Shown: piece after piece, positions 45,217 through 56,721 of the stretch | Layout of the letters: every line of letters starts with the position of its first letter | How positions within the stretch are numbered: the stretch's first letter is position 1 | From: Bradyrhizobium sp. WD16 | GTDB lineage: Bacteria; Pseudomonadota; Alphaproteobacteria; Rhizobiales; Xanthobacteraceae | Length of the DNA: 64,000 nucleotides | Reading direction: 5' to 3' | NCBI RefSeq assembly: GCF_024181725.1 | Contig: NZ_CP028908.1 | Span: forward strand, 2,841,501-2,905,500 | Program-made: the position numbers and the translations under genes | Notes under the pieces: model-generated | Database searches by the model: none | The model's input: only the letters and a program-made list of their open reading frames with translations | Told to the model about the DNA's origin: nothing

Positions 45217-46056
45217 ATGCGTCGGTGGATGTTGGCGGCGGTGGTGGCCACAATGGCGCAGGGCGCGGTCGCGGCCGATCTTCCCGATCTCGCCGACCTC
45301 CCCGTCCTGCGCGGCCCGATCACCGAACTCAGCTCCACCAGCGTCAACTGGCAGGGCTTCTACATCGGTGGCCAGGGCGCCATGGGCAGCTCCGACATGG
45401 ACTTCAGCGGCGCCACCCAGGACATCGCGGCAGCGCTGCTCAGCGGGACAGCGATCGAAGCCGCGGCCAACGTTTCGAGTTGGCCGGTATTGGGCAAGGT
45501 GTCGAAGACCGGCCACGGCTGGGGCGGTTTCGTCGGCTACAACGCGCAATGGGACGACGTTGTGCTCAGCCTCGAGGCAAGCTACATCCACGGCTCCTTC
45601 GGCGGCTCGCAGAGCAACAGCATGAGTCGCAGCTTCGTCGACTCCAACGGCTACACCGATGGCGTCACCTATACGTCGACGGCGACCAACAATATCACCG
45701 ACATGGGCTCGATCCGCGGCCGCGCCGGTTGGGCCTGGAACAACTTCCTGCCTTACGGTTTCGTCGGCGTCGCCCTCGGGCGGGCGGACGTGACGCGATC
45801 CGCAACCATCTCCGGCGTGCAGGTCAATCCCAACGCCGCGCCGGGATTCCAGACCATTCCCTTTTCGCTCTCCCAGAGCGCCGGCCAGAGCGGCCGCCTG
45901 ATCTACGGCTACGCCGGCGGTCTCGGCATGGATGTCTTGCTGGTGGGTGGCCTCTTCGGTCGCGTCGAGTGGGAATATCTGCGCTTCCTCGGCGGCGGAG
46001 GCACCATCGACACCACCATCAATACGGCTCGCCTCGGCCTCGGCTACAAGTTCTGA
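45217..46056 (+). CDS. outer-membrane beta-barrel protein (Omp25/31-like)
   Basis: A 279-residue barrel protein. The signal peptide (MRRWMLAAVVATMAQGAVAA) is followed by a short acidic linker, then NWQGFYIGGQGAMGSSDMDF, the classic first strand of this family. SIRGRAGWAWNNFLPYGFVG and FGRVEWEYLRFLGGGGTIDT are further strands, and the protein ends RLGLGYKF with terminal phenylalanine, the BAM signal. It has GGAG before ATG 45217. It is separated from the preceding barrel gene by a terminator, so it has its own promoter. Confidence 0.88.
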   Translation: MRRWMLAAVVATMAQGAVAADLPDLADLPVLRGPITELSSTSVNWQGFYIGGQGAMGSSDMDFSGATQDIAAALLSGTAIEAAANVSSWPVLGKVSKTGHGWGGFVGYNAQWDDVVLSLEASYIHGSFGGSQSNSMSRSFVDSNGYTDGVTYTSTATNNITDMGSIRGRAGWAWNNFLPYGFVGVALGRADVTRSATISGVQVNPNAAPGFQTIPFSLSQSAGQSGRLIYGYAGGLGMDVLLVGGLFGRVEWEYLRFLGGGGTIDTTINTARLGLGYKF

Positions 46057-46140
46057 TTGCGGGCGCGCTACTGCTTCATTGACGGCCCGGCTCGTCTCTG
46101 TTTCGCTTGATCGAATATCGATCGGCGGGGCAGGCGGGCG

Positions 46141-46734
46141 ATGAAGATCTTCGGCGACTTGAATTCGGGCAACTGCCTGAAGGTGAAATGGGTCAGCGAG
46201 GCGGTTGGCCTGCGCTTCACCTGGGTCGATGTCGACATCATGAAGGGCGAAAGCCGCACGCCCGAATTCCTCGCGATGAATCCGGCGGGCCAGGTGCCGA
46301 CCGTGCTGTTCGACGACGGCCGGGTGCTCGCGCAATCCAATGCCATCATCCGCTATTTCGCCCGCGGTAGTCGCTTCATTCCGGCTGACGATTTCGGTGC
46401 TGCCATGATGGATGAATGGCTGTTCTGGGAGCAGTATAGTCACGAGCCCTATATCGCCGGATGCCGTTTCCAGCTGGTTTATCTGCGGCGCCGGCCCGAA
46501 GAACTCGATCCGGAGCGAGTGAGGCGGGGCTATGCCGCGCTCGATCGCATGGACGAGCATCTGCGCAAGACCCGCTTTCTGCTCGGTGAGAGCGTCTCAC
46601 TCGCCGACGTGGCGCTCTTGGCCTACACCCGGCTCGCTCCTGAAGGTGGCTTCGATCTATCGCGCCACGCCGCCCTGTGCCGCTGGATTGGCGAAGCCGA
46701 ACAGGATCTTGGCGTGGCATCCCAGACGGCCTGA
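46141..46734 (+). CDS. glutathione S-transferase family protein
   Basis: A 197-residue GST beginning MKIFGDLNSGNCLKVKWVSE. NPAGQVPTVLFDDGRVLAQS then NAIIRYFARGS mark the glutathione site, and VSLADVALLAYTRLAPEGGF the C-terminal helix. It shares the KGESRTPEFLAMNPAGQVP segment with the GST at 27916-28545 (KGESRTPEFLAKNPSGQVP), pointing to duplication. It precedes serC by 129 bases. No substrate can be assigned. Confidence 0.86.
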   Translation: MKIFGDLNSGNCLKVKWVSEAVGLRFTWVDVDIMKGESRTPEFLAMNPAGQVPTVLFDDGRVLAQSNAIIRYFARGSRFIPADDFGAAMMDEWLFWEQYSHEPYIAGCRFQLVYLRRRPEELDPERVRRGYAALDRMDEHLRKTRFLLGESVSLADVALLAYTRLAPEGGFDLSRHAALCRWIGEAEQDLGVASQTA

Positions 46735-46805
46735 GCATGCGGCCTGCGCGCGCCCCTGCTCCTTCCGTGTGCAACTTGCTTGACGATGGAGTGCAATGCT
46801 CCTAA

Positions 46806-46860
46806 AGCCGCCGGCGGGAAACCTCTCCCCACCGAGAGGCAGCTATCTGGAAGGATAGAA
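46806..46860 (+). promoter_or_regulatory. structured serC leader (candidate serC RNA motif) sequestering the ribosome site
   Basis: Two hairpins directly precede serC: CCTCTC (46822-46827) with GAGAGG (46834-46839), and CTATC (46843-46847) with GATAG (46854-46858). The loop of the second holds GGAAG, the serC Shine-Dalgarno, six to fifteen bases before ATG 46864. A conserved 'serC' RNA motif upstream of serC-serA is known in alphaproteobacteria; this leader has the expected place and two-hairpin form. Confidence 0.6.
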
Positions 46861-46863
46861 CAT

Positions 46864-48036
<1,173 letters not shown>

Positions 48037-48166
48037 TTCCGCGCCGCCACCTCCATGCTCCGGCGGGACGCCGGTCGTCCCGCCGCCGCCTGTCCAATCC
48101 CGTTTCTTGCAACCGATCGCGGCCCCACGGCCGCGCCCCCGATCCGGGGCGAAGGACATTCAAGCC

Positions 48167-49753
48167 ATGGCACCCAAGGTTCTCATTTCCGACGCGCTCT
48201 CTCCCGCCGCCGTGCAGATCTTCAAGGATCGCGGCATCGAGGTCGACTTCCAGCCCAGCCTGGGCAAGGACAAGGAGAAGCTCGCCGAGATCATCGGCAA
48301 TTATGATGGCCTGGCCATCCGCTCTGCCACCAAGGCTACCGCCAAGATCCTGGAGAAGGCGAACCGGCTGAAGGTCATCGGCCGCGCCGGCATCGGCGTC
48401 GACAATGTCGAAATCCCCGCGGCCACCGCCAAGGGCATCATCGTCATGAACACGCCGTTCGGCAATTCGATCACGACGGCCGAGCATGCCATCACCCTGA
48501 TGCTGTCGCTGGCCCGCGAAATCCCGCAGGCCGACGCCTCGACCCAGGCCGGCAAGTGGGAGAAGAATCGCTTCATGGGCGTCGAGATCACCGGCAAGAC
48601 GCTGGGCATCATCGGCGCCGGCAATATCGGTTCGATCGTCGCCGACCGCGCCCAGGGCCTGAAGATGAAGGTCGTCGCCTATGATCCGTTCCTGTCGCCG
48701 GAGCGCGCCAGGGACCTCGGCGTCGAGAAGGTCGAACTCGACGACATCTTCAAACGCGCCGACTTCATCACCCTGCATACGCCGCTCACCGACAAGACCC
48801 GCAACATCATTGATGGCGCCGCGATCGGCATGATGAAGAAGGGCGTGCGCATCATCAATTGCGCCCGCGGCGGTCTCGTCGACGAGCATGCGCTCGCCGA
48901 AGCGCTCAAGTCCGGGCACGTCGCCGGCGCCGCCTTCGACGTCTTCGTCGAGGAGCCGGCCACCACCAACGTGCTGTTCGGCCTGCCCAATGTGATCTGC
49001 ACGCCGCATCTCGGCGCCTCCACCACCGAGGCCCAGGAGAATGTCGCTCTGCAGGTCGCCGAACAGATGTCGGACTATCTGCTGACCGGCGCGATCTCCA
49101 ACGCCATCAACTTCCCCTCGATCACCGCCGAGGAAGCGCCCAAGCTCAAGCCGTTCATCGATCTCGCCGAGAAGCTCGGCTCCTTCGCCGGCCAGCTCAC
49201 CGAAACCGGCATCACCATGGTGCAGATCACCTATGAGGGCGTGGTGGCGGAGATGAAGATCAAGGCGCTGACCTCCGCGGCGTTGTCGGGTCTGCTGCGT
49301 CCGATGCTCGGCGAGGTCAACGTCGTCTCTGCGCCGGTCATCGCCAAGGAGCGCGGCATGGTGGTCGAGGAGGTCACGCGCGCTGCCCAGAGCGATTACG
49401 AGAGTCTGATCACCGTGACAGTGACCACCGGCCGGCAGGAACGCTCGGTGTCCGGCACGGTCTATCACGACCAGAAGCCGCGCCTCGTCGACATCAAGGG
49501 CATCCGCGTCGATGCCGAGTTCGGCAAGACCATGATCTACGTCACCAACGAGGACAAGCCGGGATTCATCGGCAAGTTCGCCTCGCTGCTCGGCGATGCC
49601 AGGGTGAACATCGCGACCTTCCATCTCGGTCGCCTGCAGCCGGGCGGCGACGCCATCGCGCTGGTCGAGGTCGACGGCGACGTGCCGGCCGAGGTGCTGA
49701 CGAAAATCATGGCGTTGCCGCACGTCAAGCAGGCCAAGGCGCTGAGGTTCTGA
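48167..49753 (+). CDS. serA: D-3-phosphoglycerate dehydrogenase
   Basis: A 528-residue long-form (type 1) SerA, the first enzyme of serine synthesis. KVLISDALSPAAVQIFKDRG begins the substrate domain; the NAD-binding motif is GKTLGIIGAGNIGSIVADRA, with catalytic CARGGLVDEHAL and PHLGASTTEAQENVALQVAE. The intervening ASB domain and a C-terminal ACT domain (MIYVTNEDKPGFIGKFASLL then NIATFHLGRLQPGGDAIALV) allow feedback control. A terminator follows at 49782. Confidence 0.96.
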   Translation: MAPKVLISDALSPAAVQIFKDRGIEVDFQPSLGKDKEKLAEIIGNYDGLAIRSATKATAKILEKANRLKVIGRAGIGVDNVEIPAATAKGIIVMNTPFGNSITTAEHAITLMLSLAREIPQADASTQAGKWEKNRFMGVEITGKTLGIIGAGNIGSIVADRAQGLKMKVVAYDPFLSPERARDLGVEKVELDDIFKRADFITLHTPLTDKTRNIIDGAAIGMMKKGVRIINCARGGLVDEHALAEALKSGHVAGAAFDVFVEEPATTNVLFGLPNVICTPHLGASTTEAQENVALQVAEQMSDYLLTGAISNAINFPSITAEEAPKLKPFIDLAEKLGSFAGQLTETGITMVQITYEGVVAEMKIKALTSAALSGLLRPMLGEVNVVSAPVIAKERGMVVEEVTRAAQSDYESLITVTVTTGRQERSVSGTVYHDQKPRLVDIKGIRVDAEFGKTMIYVTNEDKPGFIGKFASLLGDARVNIATFHLGRLQPGGDAIALVEVDGDVPAEVLTKIMALPHVKQAKALRF

Positions 49754-49781
49754 GGTGCCATCGACCTTCCGAGCAACGAAG

Positions 49782-49806
49782 CGGCCGCCCTCAGGGCGGC
49801 CGTTTT
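49782..49806 (+). terminator. intrinsic terminator of serC-serA
   Basis: CGGCCGCCC (49782-49790), loop TCA, GGGCGGCCG (49794-49802), then TTTT. A 9-bp perfect stem 28 bases after the serA stop. Confidence 0.88.
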
Positions 49807-49933
49807 GCTGAGTGCTGCGCAACAGACCCGGCCCTGTTGAGCGCGCGGCGAGATATCCACCACGATCTCGCGTTGTGAATAAATTGTTATGTAATTTCAA
49901 TAAGTTGATGGACGCACAGCGCGTCTGGCACGA

Positions 49934-51070
49934 TCATGGCGTGACGGCCGCCTGGGCCCATTCGCCGATGCAGCGTTCGAGGTCGCGGAAATTGGCGTGG
50001 ACCTGTTCGAGGGCGAAGCCGAGGGCGAAGAAGCGCTCGGCGTCGTCGTCGGACAGCGTCCGGGTCAGCCCGTCGCGGCGCACCGCGGAGAGCGCGAGGG
50101 CGAATTGCTCGAGCGCCCGGCGCACCATGTCGAGCGGCGGCGGTCCCTGCCGCGCCAGCAGGGCCTTGCCGCCGGAGCGCATGTAGTCGGCGAAGGCCGC
50201 CGAGACCTGCTGCAGCGGATCCTTGAGGCGCTCGCGCAGGGCCGGCGGCAGCGGCAGCGCCGAGGCGCGGCCGATGATGACGAGGTCGTGGCGCAGCCGC
50301 AGCAGCGTGCGCAGCAGCGGCCGGGAGTCCGGCTCGTCGGCGATCCGCACCGTGCGTTCATGGGCGGCTTCGCTCGCCACCTCCTGCAGCTGCACCAGCG
50401 ACTGGCCGACGGCGTCCTGGATGCGGTGCAGCGTCTCGACGTCGCGGCTGCGCGACACGTCGCCGACGAGCTGCGTCACCGCCGCCGCCATCAGGTCGAG
50501 GGACCGCGCGGCCGCCTCGATCGCCTGGCGCTGCGCGGTCGCCCGGAACACGAGGAAGGAGACGGCGAGCCCGGTGAAGGCGCCGAGCGCCACCTCGATG
50601 ACGCGGTTGATCGCCGATTCCAGCGGGCTGCCGTGAGTGATGGCGGGCAGCAGCAGCACGATCGCCGCGGTGATCGGCGCGGCACTGAGGCGCGGATTGA
50701 GCGCGGCGAGCAGGGCGAGCGGGGCCACCGCCAGCCCCAGCACCGCGAGCAGCGCGGCCTCGCTGTCGTGCGGGATCAGGACGGCGATGGCGCCGCCATA
50801 GATCGCGCCGCCGAGGGTGGCGACCATGTAATCGGTGGCGGCGCGCAGCGAACGCCCGAGATTGGCCTGGGTCAGGATCAGCGCGGTGAGCACCGCCCAC
50901 AGCGGCAGCGGCAGGCCGATGGCGAGCGCCAGGGCCAGCGCCAGCAGCGCCGAGATGGTGATGCGCAGCGCCAGCAGCAGCTGGGCTTGCCGCTGCCGCA
51001 GGCGCTGGCGGATGAAACGAAAGCGTGACGCGGACACGGCCCGGACCGACGAAAATCGATGATGTTGCAA
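49934..51070 (-). CDS. FUSC family membrane protein (aromatic-acid-exporter-like)
   Basis: A 378-residue protein. Five to six membrane segments fill residues ~30-170 (LLLALRITISALLALALALA, LWAVLTALILTQANLGRSLR, AALLAVLGLAVAPLALLAAL and so on), followed by a cytoplasmic helical domain to the end. LTQANLGRSLRAATDYMVAT and LGGAIYGGAIAVLIP are FUSC marks. The TTG at 51070 is the frame's longest start, but a TATAAT sits immediately upstream (51077-51072), so the real start may be GTG 51037. Substrate unknown. Confidence 0.8.
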   Translation of the reverse strand: MQHHRFSSVRAVSASRFRFIRQRLRQRQAQLLLALRITISALLALALALAIGLPLPLWAVLTALILTQANLGRSLRAATDYMVATLGGAIYGGAIAVLIPHDSEAALLAVLGLAVAPLALLAALNPRLSAAPITAAIVLLLPAITHGSPLESAINRVIEVALGAFTGLAVSFLVFRATAQRQAIEAAARSLDLMAAAVTQLVGDVSRSRDVETLHRIQDAVGQSLVQLQEVASEAAHERTVRIADEPDSRPLLRTLLRLRHDLVIIGRASALPLPPALRERLKDPLQQVSAAFADYMRSGGKALLARQGPPPLDMVRRALEQFALALSAVRRDGLTRTLSDDDAERFFALGFALEQVHANFRDLERCIGEWAQAAVTP

Positions 51071-51071
51071 G

Positions 51072-51077
51072 ATTATA
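51072..51077 (-). promoter_or_regulatory. -10-like TATAAT upstream of the FUSC gene
   Basis: A perfect TATAAT on the minus strand, two bases before the TTG at 51070. No good -35 hexamer at 16-18 bases. If it is the -10 box, the transcript starts at or inside the annotated frame, favouring a downstream start codon. Confidence 0.35.
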
Positions 51078-51116
51078 CCGGGCGGGGCGGTGTGAGCCAG
51101 CGAGCGGCGGCGGCCA

Positions 51117-52067
51117 TCAACGGTCTTCTCGCGCCCCCTGGCGGCGGGCGGCGATGGTGATGCCGCCGAGCACCAGGGCGTAGCCGACGATATGGAACAC
51201 TTCGAGCCGCTCGGACAGGAACAGGATGGCCATCGCCGAGCCGAACACCGGCGTGAGATGGATGAACGGGGCCGCGCGGTTGGGGCCGATCAGCACGATG
51301 CCGCGGTTGAGGCAGAGATAGCCGATGATCGAGGGGAAGAGCACGGCGTAGCCGAGCGCCCACAGCGTGGTGAAGTCCCACACCGGGTGCTCGCCCGCGG
51401 CGACCTCGCCGATCATCAACGGCAGCAGCAGGACGGCGCCGCCGATCACCGTGCAGGTGAACAGCGAGATCGGGTGGATCGGCGGGCGCTTCGGCATCAG
51501 CGCCGAATAGAGGCCGAACACCACCAGCGCCATCATCAGCAACAGGTCGCCGATATTGAAGTGCAGCCTTGCGATGGCACTGACGTCGCCGTGCAGCAGG
51601 ATCGTCAGGACGCCGGCGAGCGAGATCATGATGCCGAGCGCCTGGGCCGGCGTCAGCCGCACGCCGAACAGTCCGAGCGACCACAGCGCGACGAACAGCG
51701 GGGCGGACGACTGGATCAGGAGGCCGTTGAGCGCCTGGGTGTATTGCAGGCCGGAATAGGCCAGCACGTTGTTGCCGGCGAAACCGGTCGCCGACAGCAG
51801 CAGCAGCATCGGCAGCGATCGCACGATCACCGGCCAGTCGCGCCTGAGATACGGCCAGGCGATCGGCAGGATGATCGGCACTGCGCCGAGCCAGCGGATG
51901 CAGGACAGGGTGAACGGCGGCACGTGGCCGACGACGAAACGGCCGAGCACCAGATTGCCGGCCCAGGACAGCGAGGTGATGCTGAGCAGCAGATAGGGCT
52001 GGTCGATCAGCCAGCTCCAGAGGCTGCGGCGCTGGGCCTTCGCCGGTCGCGACGGCGCCACGCTCAT
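51117..52067 (-). CDS. DMT family transporter (EamA domains)
   Basis: A 316-residue ten-helix drug/metabolite transporter with two EamA repeats: LLLSITSLSWAGNLVLGRFV opens the first, and GYAVLFPSIIGYLCLNRGIV then PNRAAPFIHLTPVFGSAMAI lies in the second. ATG 52067 overlaps the upstream paralogue's stop as ATGA (52064-52067), so translation is coupled. The two proteins are clearly related (QPYLLLSITSLSWAGN versus QPYLLLSLTSLFWAGN) and may form a heterodimer. Substrate unknown. Confidence 0.9.
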   Translation of the reverse strand: MSVAPSRPAKAQRRSLWSWLIDQPYLLLSITSLSWAGNLVLGRFVVGHVPPFTLSCIRWLGAVPIILPIAWPYLRRDWPVIVRSLPMLLLLSATGFAGNNVLAYSGLQYTQALNGLLIQSSAPLFVALWSLGLFGVRLTPAQALGIMISLAGVLTILLHGDVSAIARLHFNIGDLLLMMALVVFGLYSALMPKRPPIHPISLFTCTVIGGAVLLLPLMIGEVAAGEHPVWDFTTLWALGYAVLFPSIIGYLCLNRGIVLIGPNRAAPFIHLTPVFGSAMAILFLSERLEVFHIVGYALVLGGITIAARRQGAREDR

Positions 52068-52996
52068 GTCGATGCCGGCCGGCGGGCCGCGACGATGACG
52101 CCGGCCAGCACCATGACGAAGCCGACGAGATGGAACGGCTCGAGCTTCTCGCCGAGCATGGTGATGGCCATGGCTGCACCGAACACCGGAATGAGATGGA
52201 AGAACGGCGCGGCGCGGTTGGCGCCGATGATGGCGACGCCGCGGTTGTAGCAGAGGTAGGCGATGAAGGAGGGGAAGATCGCGACATAGGCGACCGCCAG
52301 CGCGTTGCCGGCCGTCACCGCCGGCAGCGGCCGTGTCGTCAATTCCCAGGCCACCATCGGAATCAGCATCAGCGTGCCGCAACCGAAGGTGAAGGCGAGA
52401 AAGGACATGCCGTTGATCGCCGGCCGGCGCAGCGTCAGCACCGGATAGCATCCGAACATCGCCAGCGCGAACAGGAAGATCAGGTCGCCGCGGTTGAAGC
52501 TGATGTTGCCGAGAGCGGCAAGATCGCCCTTGAGCAGGATGATCATCACCCCGACCATCGAGACCAGGATGCCGCCGAGCTGGGCCAGCGTCAGCCGCAC
52601 CCCGAGCAGCGCCAGCGACCATGCCGCGACGAACAGCGGGCCGGTCGACTGCAGCAGCAGCACGTTCAGGGCGGTCGTGTATTGCAGGGAGGTGTATTGC
52701 AGGGTGTTGAAGGCGCTGACGCCGACGAACGAGATCAGCACCATGATGCCGAGGCGGGCGCGAATCGCGGACCAGTCTCCGGCGAGGTGGCGAAAGGCAA
52801 AGGGCAGCACCACCAGAAAGGCGCCGCTCCAGCGCAGGAAGGACAACGTCGCCGGCGCCAGCTCGCCGGCGACCGAGCGTCCGACGATCGCATTGCCGGC
52901 CCAGAACAGCGAGGTCAGGCTGAGCAGCAGATAGGGCTGATCAGTCAGGCGCGTCCATCGCGAGGCGCGGGCAGGTGAGCGGGCGGCAACGGTCAT
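52064..52996 (-). CDS. DMT family transporter (EamA domains), first of pair
   Basis: A 310-residue ten-helix EamA transporter. Marks: SLFWAGNAIVGRSVAGELAP, LQYTTALNVLLLQSTGPLFV, FPSFIAYLCYNRGVAIIGAN then RAAPFFHLIPVFGAAMAITM. It starts at ATG 52996 and ends in an ATGA overlap with the second paralogue. Tandem duplication is evident. It may export amino acids or metabolites, as characterised relatives do. Confidence 0.9.
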   Translation of the reverse strand: MTVAARSPARASRWTRLTDQPYLLLSLTSLFWAGNAIVGRSVAGELAPATLSFLRWSGAFLVVLPFAFRHLAGDWSAIRARLGIMVLISFVGVSAFNTLQYTSLQYTTALNVLLLQSTGPLFVAAWSLALLGVRLTLAQLGGILVSMVGVMIILLKGDLAALGNISFNRGDLIFLFALAMFGCYPVLTLRRPAINGMSFLAFTFGCGTLMLIPMVAWELTTRPLPAVTAGNALAVAYVAIFPSFIAYLCYNRGVAIIGANRAAPFFHLIPVFGAAMAITMLGEKLEPFHLVGFVMVLAGVIVAARRPAST

Positions 52997-53777
52997 CGTA
53001 CAACGTTCATCGGTCAGCGATCATCGGGCAAAGGTCGTCTGCACCAGTCGGAGCGGGAGCGGCCGCGGTGGGGAGACGCGGCGCTGCGCCGGCCGGATCG
53101 CGTGCGGTCCCCGATCTCGCTTGGGTCCTGATTGTCCGATGCGGTGCGCGCCGACAACAGCCAATGCCGGGACCGGCCCATGCCGATTTGCACGATGTTG
53201 CTGTCTCGGTGTCGGATGGCCTCGGTTCCGGACGGGAGGGGCTGCGGAGCCGCGTCGGTGCAAATGGGCACGGCGATTGACGCGGTGCCCATCACGCCGC
53301 TCGCGGCGTACTGGTTTGTCCGCTTGACGCGGGCGATGACGGCGGAGGTTGTGTCGGCGCCTCGGCCAACGAGGGTGTGCTGATAAAGCCAGACCGACGG
53401 GCGCCTGGTGATCACGGCAGAGCGGAGATCCGCGTGGACGACGACGCCGATGAAGACCCTCCATATTTCGATCTTCAACGGCAAGGACTGGGACATTTCG
53501 GAGAAGCCGGTCAGCGAACAGCACGGCGGGCGAGGGGGCGCCGGACCGGCGGCCGTCCCCAACGTCGCCAGCCAGCTCGGATTTTGAGGGGGATATCAAT
53601 GGTTTGGCGGCCGCTTCGGGGCGCCGGACCCGGCCATTTGTCTTGCGTCCGGAGGCCGCATCCTTTATCCGGGGGAACGTCCCGCATGCGCGCGGCCCCG
53701 GCCGCAACGCGGGACGTTTCTGCGTCAGGAACCCGGCGGATGATCCCTCGGGTCGCGATTTCAGGGGACTTCAGCCC
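52997..53777. other. long intergenic region upstream of purA
   Basis: 781 bases. Most frames here lack ribosome sites and family character. One short + strand frame at 53450-53587 has coding-like codon use and is listed separately. The purA promoter must lie in the last part. Confidence 0.4.
53450..53587 (+). CDS. possible small protein or gene remnant
   Basis: A 45-residue frame, [20 protein letters not shown] followed by [13 protein letters not shown] and a short end. The first 22 codons have the GC-rich third positions and residue mix of real genes here. No ribosome site precedes the ATG, so it may be a remnant of a longer gene. No homologue recognised. Confidence 0.3.
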   Translation: MKTLHISIFNGKDWDISEKPVSEQHGGRGGAGPAAVPNVASQLGF

Positions 53778-55070
<1,293 letters not shown>

Positions 55071-55109
55071 TCGTAACCGGGCCATCGCGGCCCACCGGTG
55101 TGGACATTC

Positions 55110-56696
55110 ATGGCTGACTACTATCCGCTCATCGCGCGGGCCGTCGCCGGCCTCGATCCCGGTGCTCCCGGCGAGGCGCGGCGTGCGCTTTACGAGCGGG
55201 CCCGGACCGCGCTGATCGCGCAATTGCGCAGCGTCGAGCCGCCGCTGACGGAAACCGAAATCACCCGCGAACGCCTCTCGCTGGAGGAGGCGATCCGCAA
55301 GGTCGAATCCGAGGCGGCGCAGCGGGCCAGGATCGAGCCGCCGAAATCCGATCCCCTGGCGCGGACCCGTCCCGGCGATTCGCTGCGCTCGACGGTGCGC
55401 AGCCGGGCCAATGTCACCGAACGCGCCAATGCCGGCGAATCGGCCGCCGGCCGCGACCGGCCGGGCCGCGAGCGTGTCGCCCCGCCGGCCGAGGAGGCCC
55501 AGCGGCCGGCGCGTCCGCCGCGGCCCGAACCGCCGCAGGCTCCGCAGCCTTCATCGCCGCAGCCTTCAACCCCGTCGACCGAACCGTCCCGGCGTGAGGC
55601 GTCGCGACCGCAGCCGCCTGCGCCGCCGGACGCCAGGCGTCCGGCGCGCGGCGCCGACGCCGGCGGGCTGCGCGGCTTCCGCGATGTGGTGGCCGATGCC
55701 GACGACCTCGGCAACGCCGCGGCCCAGGCCAATCGGTCGGCCCGCCGGACCTATGCCAATGTCCCCTCGCCCTCGCCGGAATTCGACCGGATCGAGCCGA
55801 GCATGGACAACCGCGTCGATCCGACGGCGGAGGCGCCCTACGGTCATGACGAGGAGCCGAAGGAGCAGGCGCCCGCGTCGCGCATGGCGCCGCCCAAGTC
55901 GCCGGGCGGCAAGACGGCGCGGCGGCTGCCGGGCCTGAGCGCCTTCCCGGTCAGGACAGCGATGATCCTCGGCATCGTGCTGGTGCTCGCCGGCATCGGC
56001 GCGCTGGCCCTGCCCAAGGCGTGGCCGCTGCTTCGGGGCATGATGAAGACCCAGCCTGTCGCCGAGGCGCCGGTGGCGCCGGCACCGTCCGATGCCGGCA
56101 CACGGCCGAAGATCGCCGACCGGGTGGGCCAGCCGGGCGCGACCCAGATCGCGCCGGTGGCGCAGAAGGTCGTGCTCTATGACGAGGACCCGTCCGATCC
56201 GAGGGGCAAGAGCTATACCGGCACCGTCGTCTGGCGGACCGAACAGATCGCGGCGGCGGCCGGCCAACCGGCCGATGTCGCCGTGCGCGCCGATATCGAG
56301 GTGCCGGATCGCAAGCTCAAGATGTCGCTGTCGATCCGCCGCAACACCGACACCTCGCTGCCGGCGAGCCACACCGCCGAACTCACCTTCAGCCTGCCGC
56401 CGGATTTCGCCGGCGGCGGCGTCGCCAACGTGCCCGTGATCCTGATGAAGTCCAGCGAACAGGCCAAGGGCACGCCGCTCGCCGGCCTCGCGGTCAAGGT
56501 CACCGACGGCTTCTTCCTGATCGGCCTGTCCAACGTCGACGCCGACAAGTCGCGCAACATCCAGCTCCTCAAGGAGCGGTCGTGGTTCGACATCCTGCTG
56601 GTCTTCAACAACCAGCGTCGCGCCATCCTGGCGATCGAGAAGGGGGCGCCGGGCGAACGCGCCTTCGGCGACGCCTTCGCGGCGTGGGGGCAATAG
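55110..56696 (+). CDS. single-pass membrane protein with Pro/Arg-rich linker, hypothetical
   Basis: A 528-residue protein in three parts. The N-terminal ~75 residues (MADYYPLIARAVAGLDPGAP then EARRALYERARTALIAQLRS) form a helical domain seen also in other alphaproteobacterial hypotheticals. A long Pro/Arg/Ala linker (~80-270) precedes one transmembrane helix (TAMILGIVLVLAGIGALALP). The C-terminal ~200 residues form a beta-rich domain (YTGTVVWRTEQIAAAAGQPA to the end), predicted periplasmic. GTG 55098 is an alternative start. It lies between purA and a formyltransferase-like gene. Function unknown. Confidence 0.75.
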   Translation: MADYYPLIARAVAGLDPGAPGEARRALYERARTALIAQLRSVEPPLTETEITRERLSLEEAIRKVESEAAQRARIEPPKSDPLARTRPGDSLRSTVRSRANVTERANAGESAAGRDRPGRERVAPPAEEAQRPARPPRPEPPQAPQPSSPQPSTPSTEPSRREASRPQPPAPPDARRPARGADAGGLRGFRDVVADADDLGNAAAQANRSARRTYANVPSPSPEFDRIEPSMDNRVDPTAEAPYGHDEEPKEQAPASRMAPPKSPGGKTARRLPGLSAFPVRTAMILGIVLVLAGIGALALPKAWPLLRGMMKTQPVAEAPVAPAPSDAGTRPKIADRVGQPGATQIAPVAQKVVLYDEDPSDPRGKSYTGTVVWRTEQIAAAAGQPADVAVRADIEVPDRKLKMSLSIRRNTDTSLPASHTAELTFSLPPDFAGGGVANVPVILMKSSEQAKGTPLAGLAVKVTDGFFLIGLSNVDADKSRNIQLLKERSWFDILLVFNNQRRAILAIEKGAPGERAFGDAFAAWGQ

Positions 56697-56721
56697 CACA
56701 GCAATAAGGGGCGTTTTCTCC

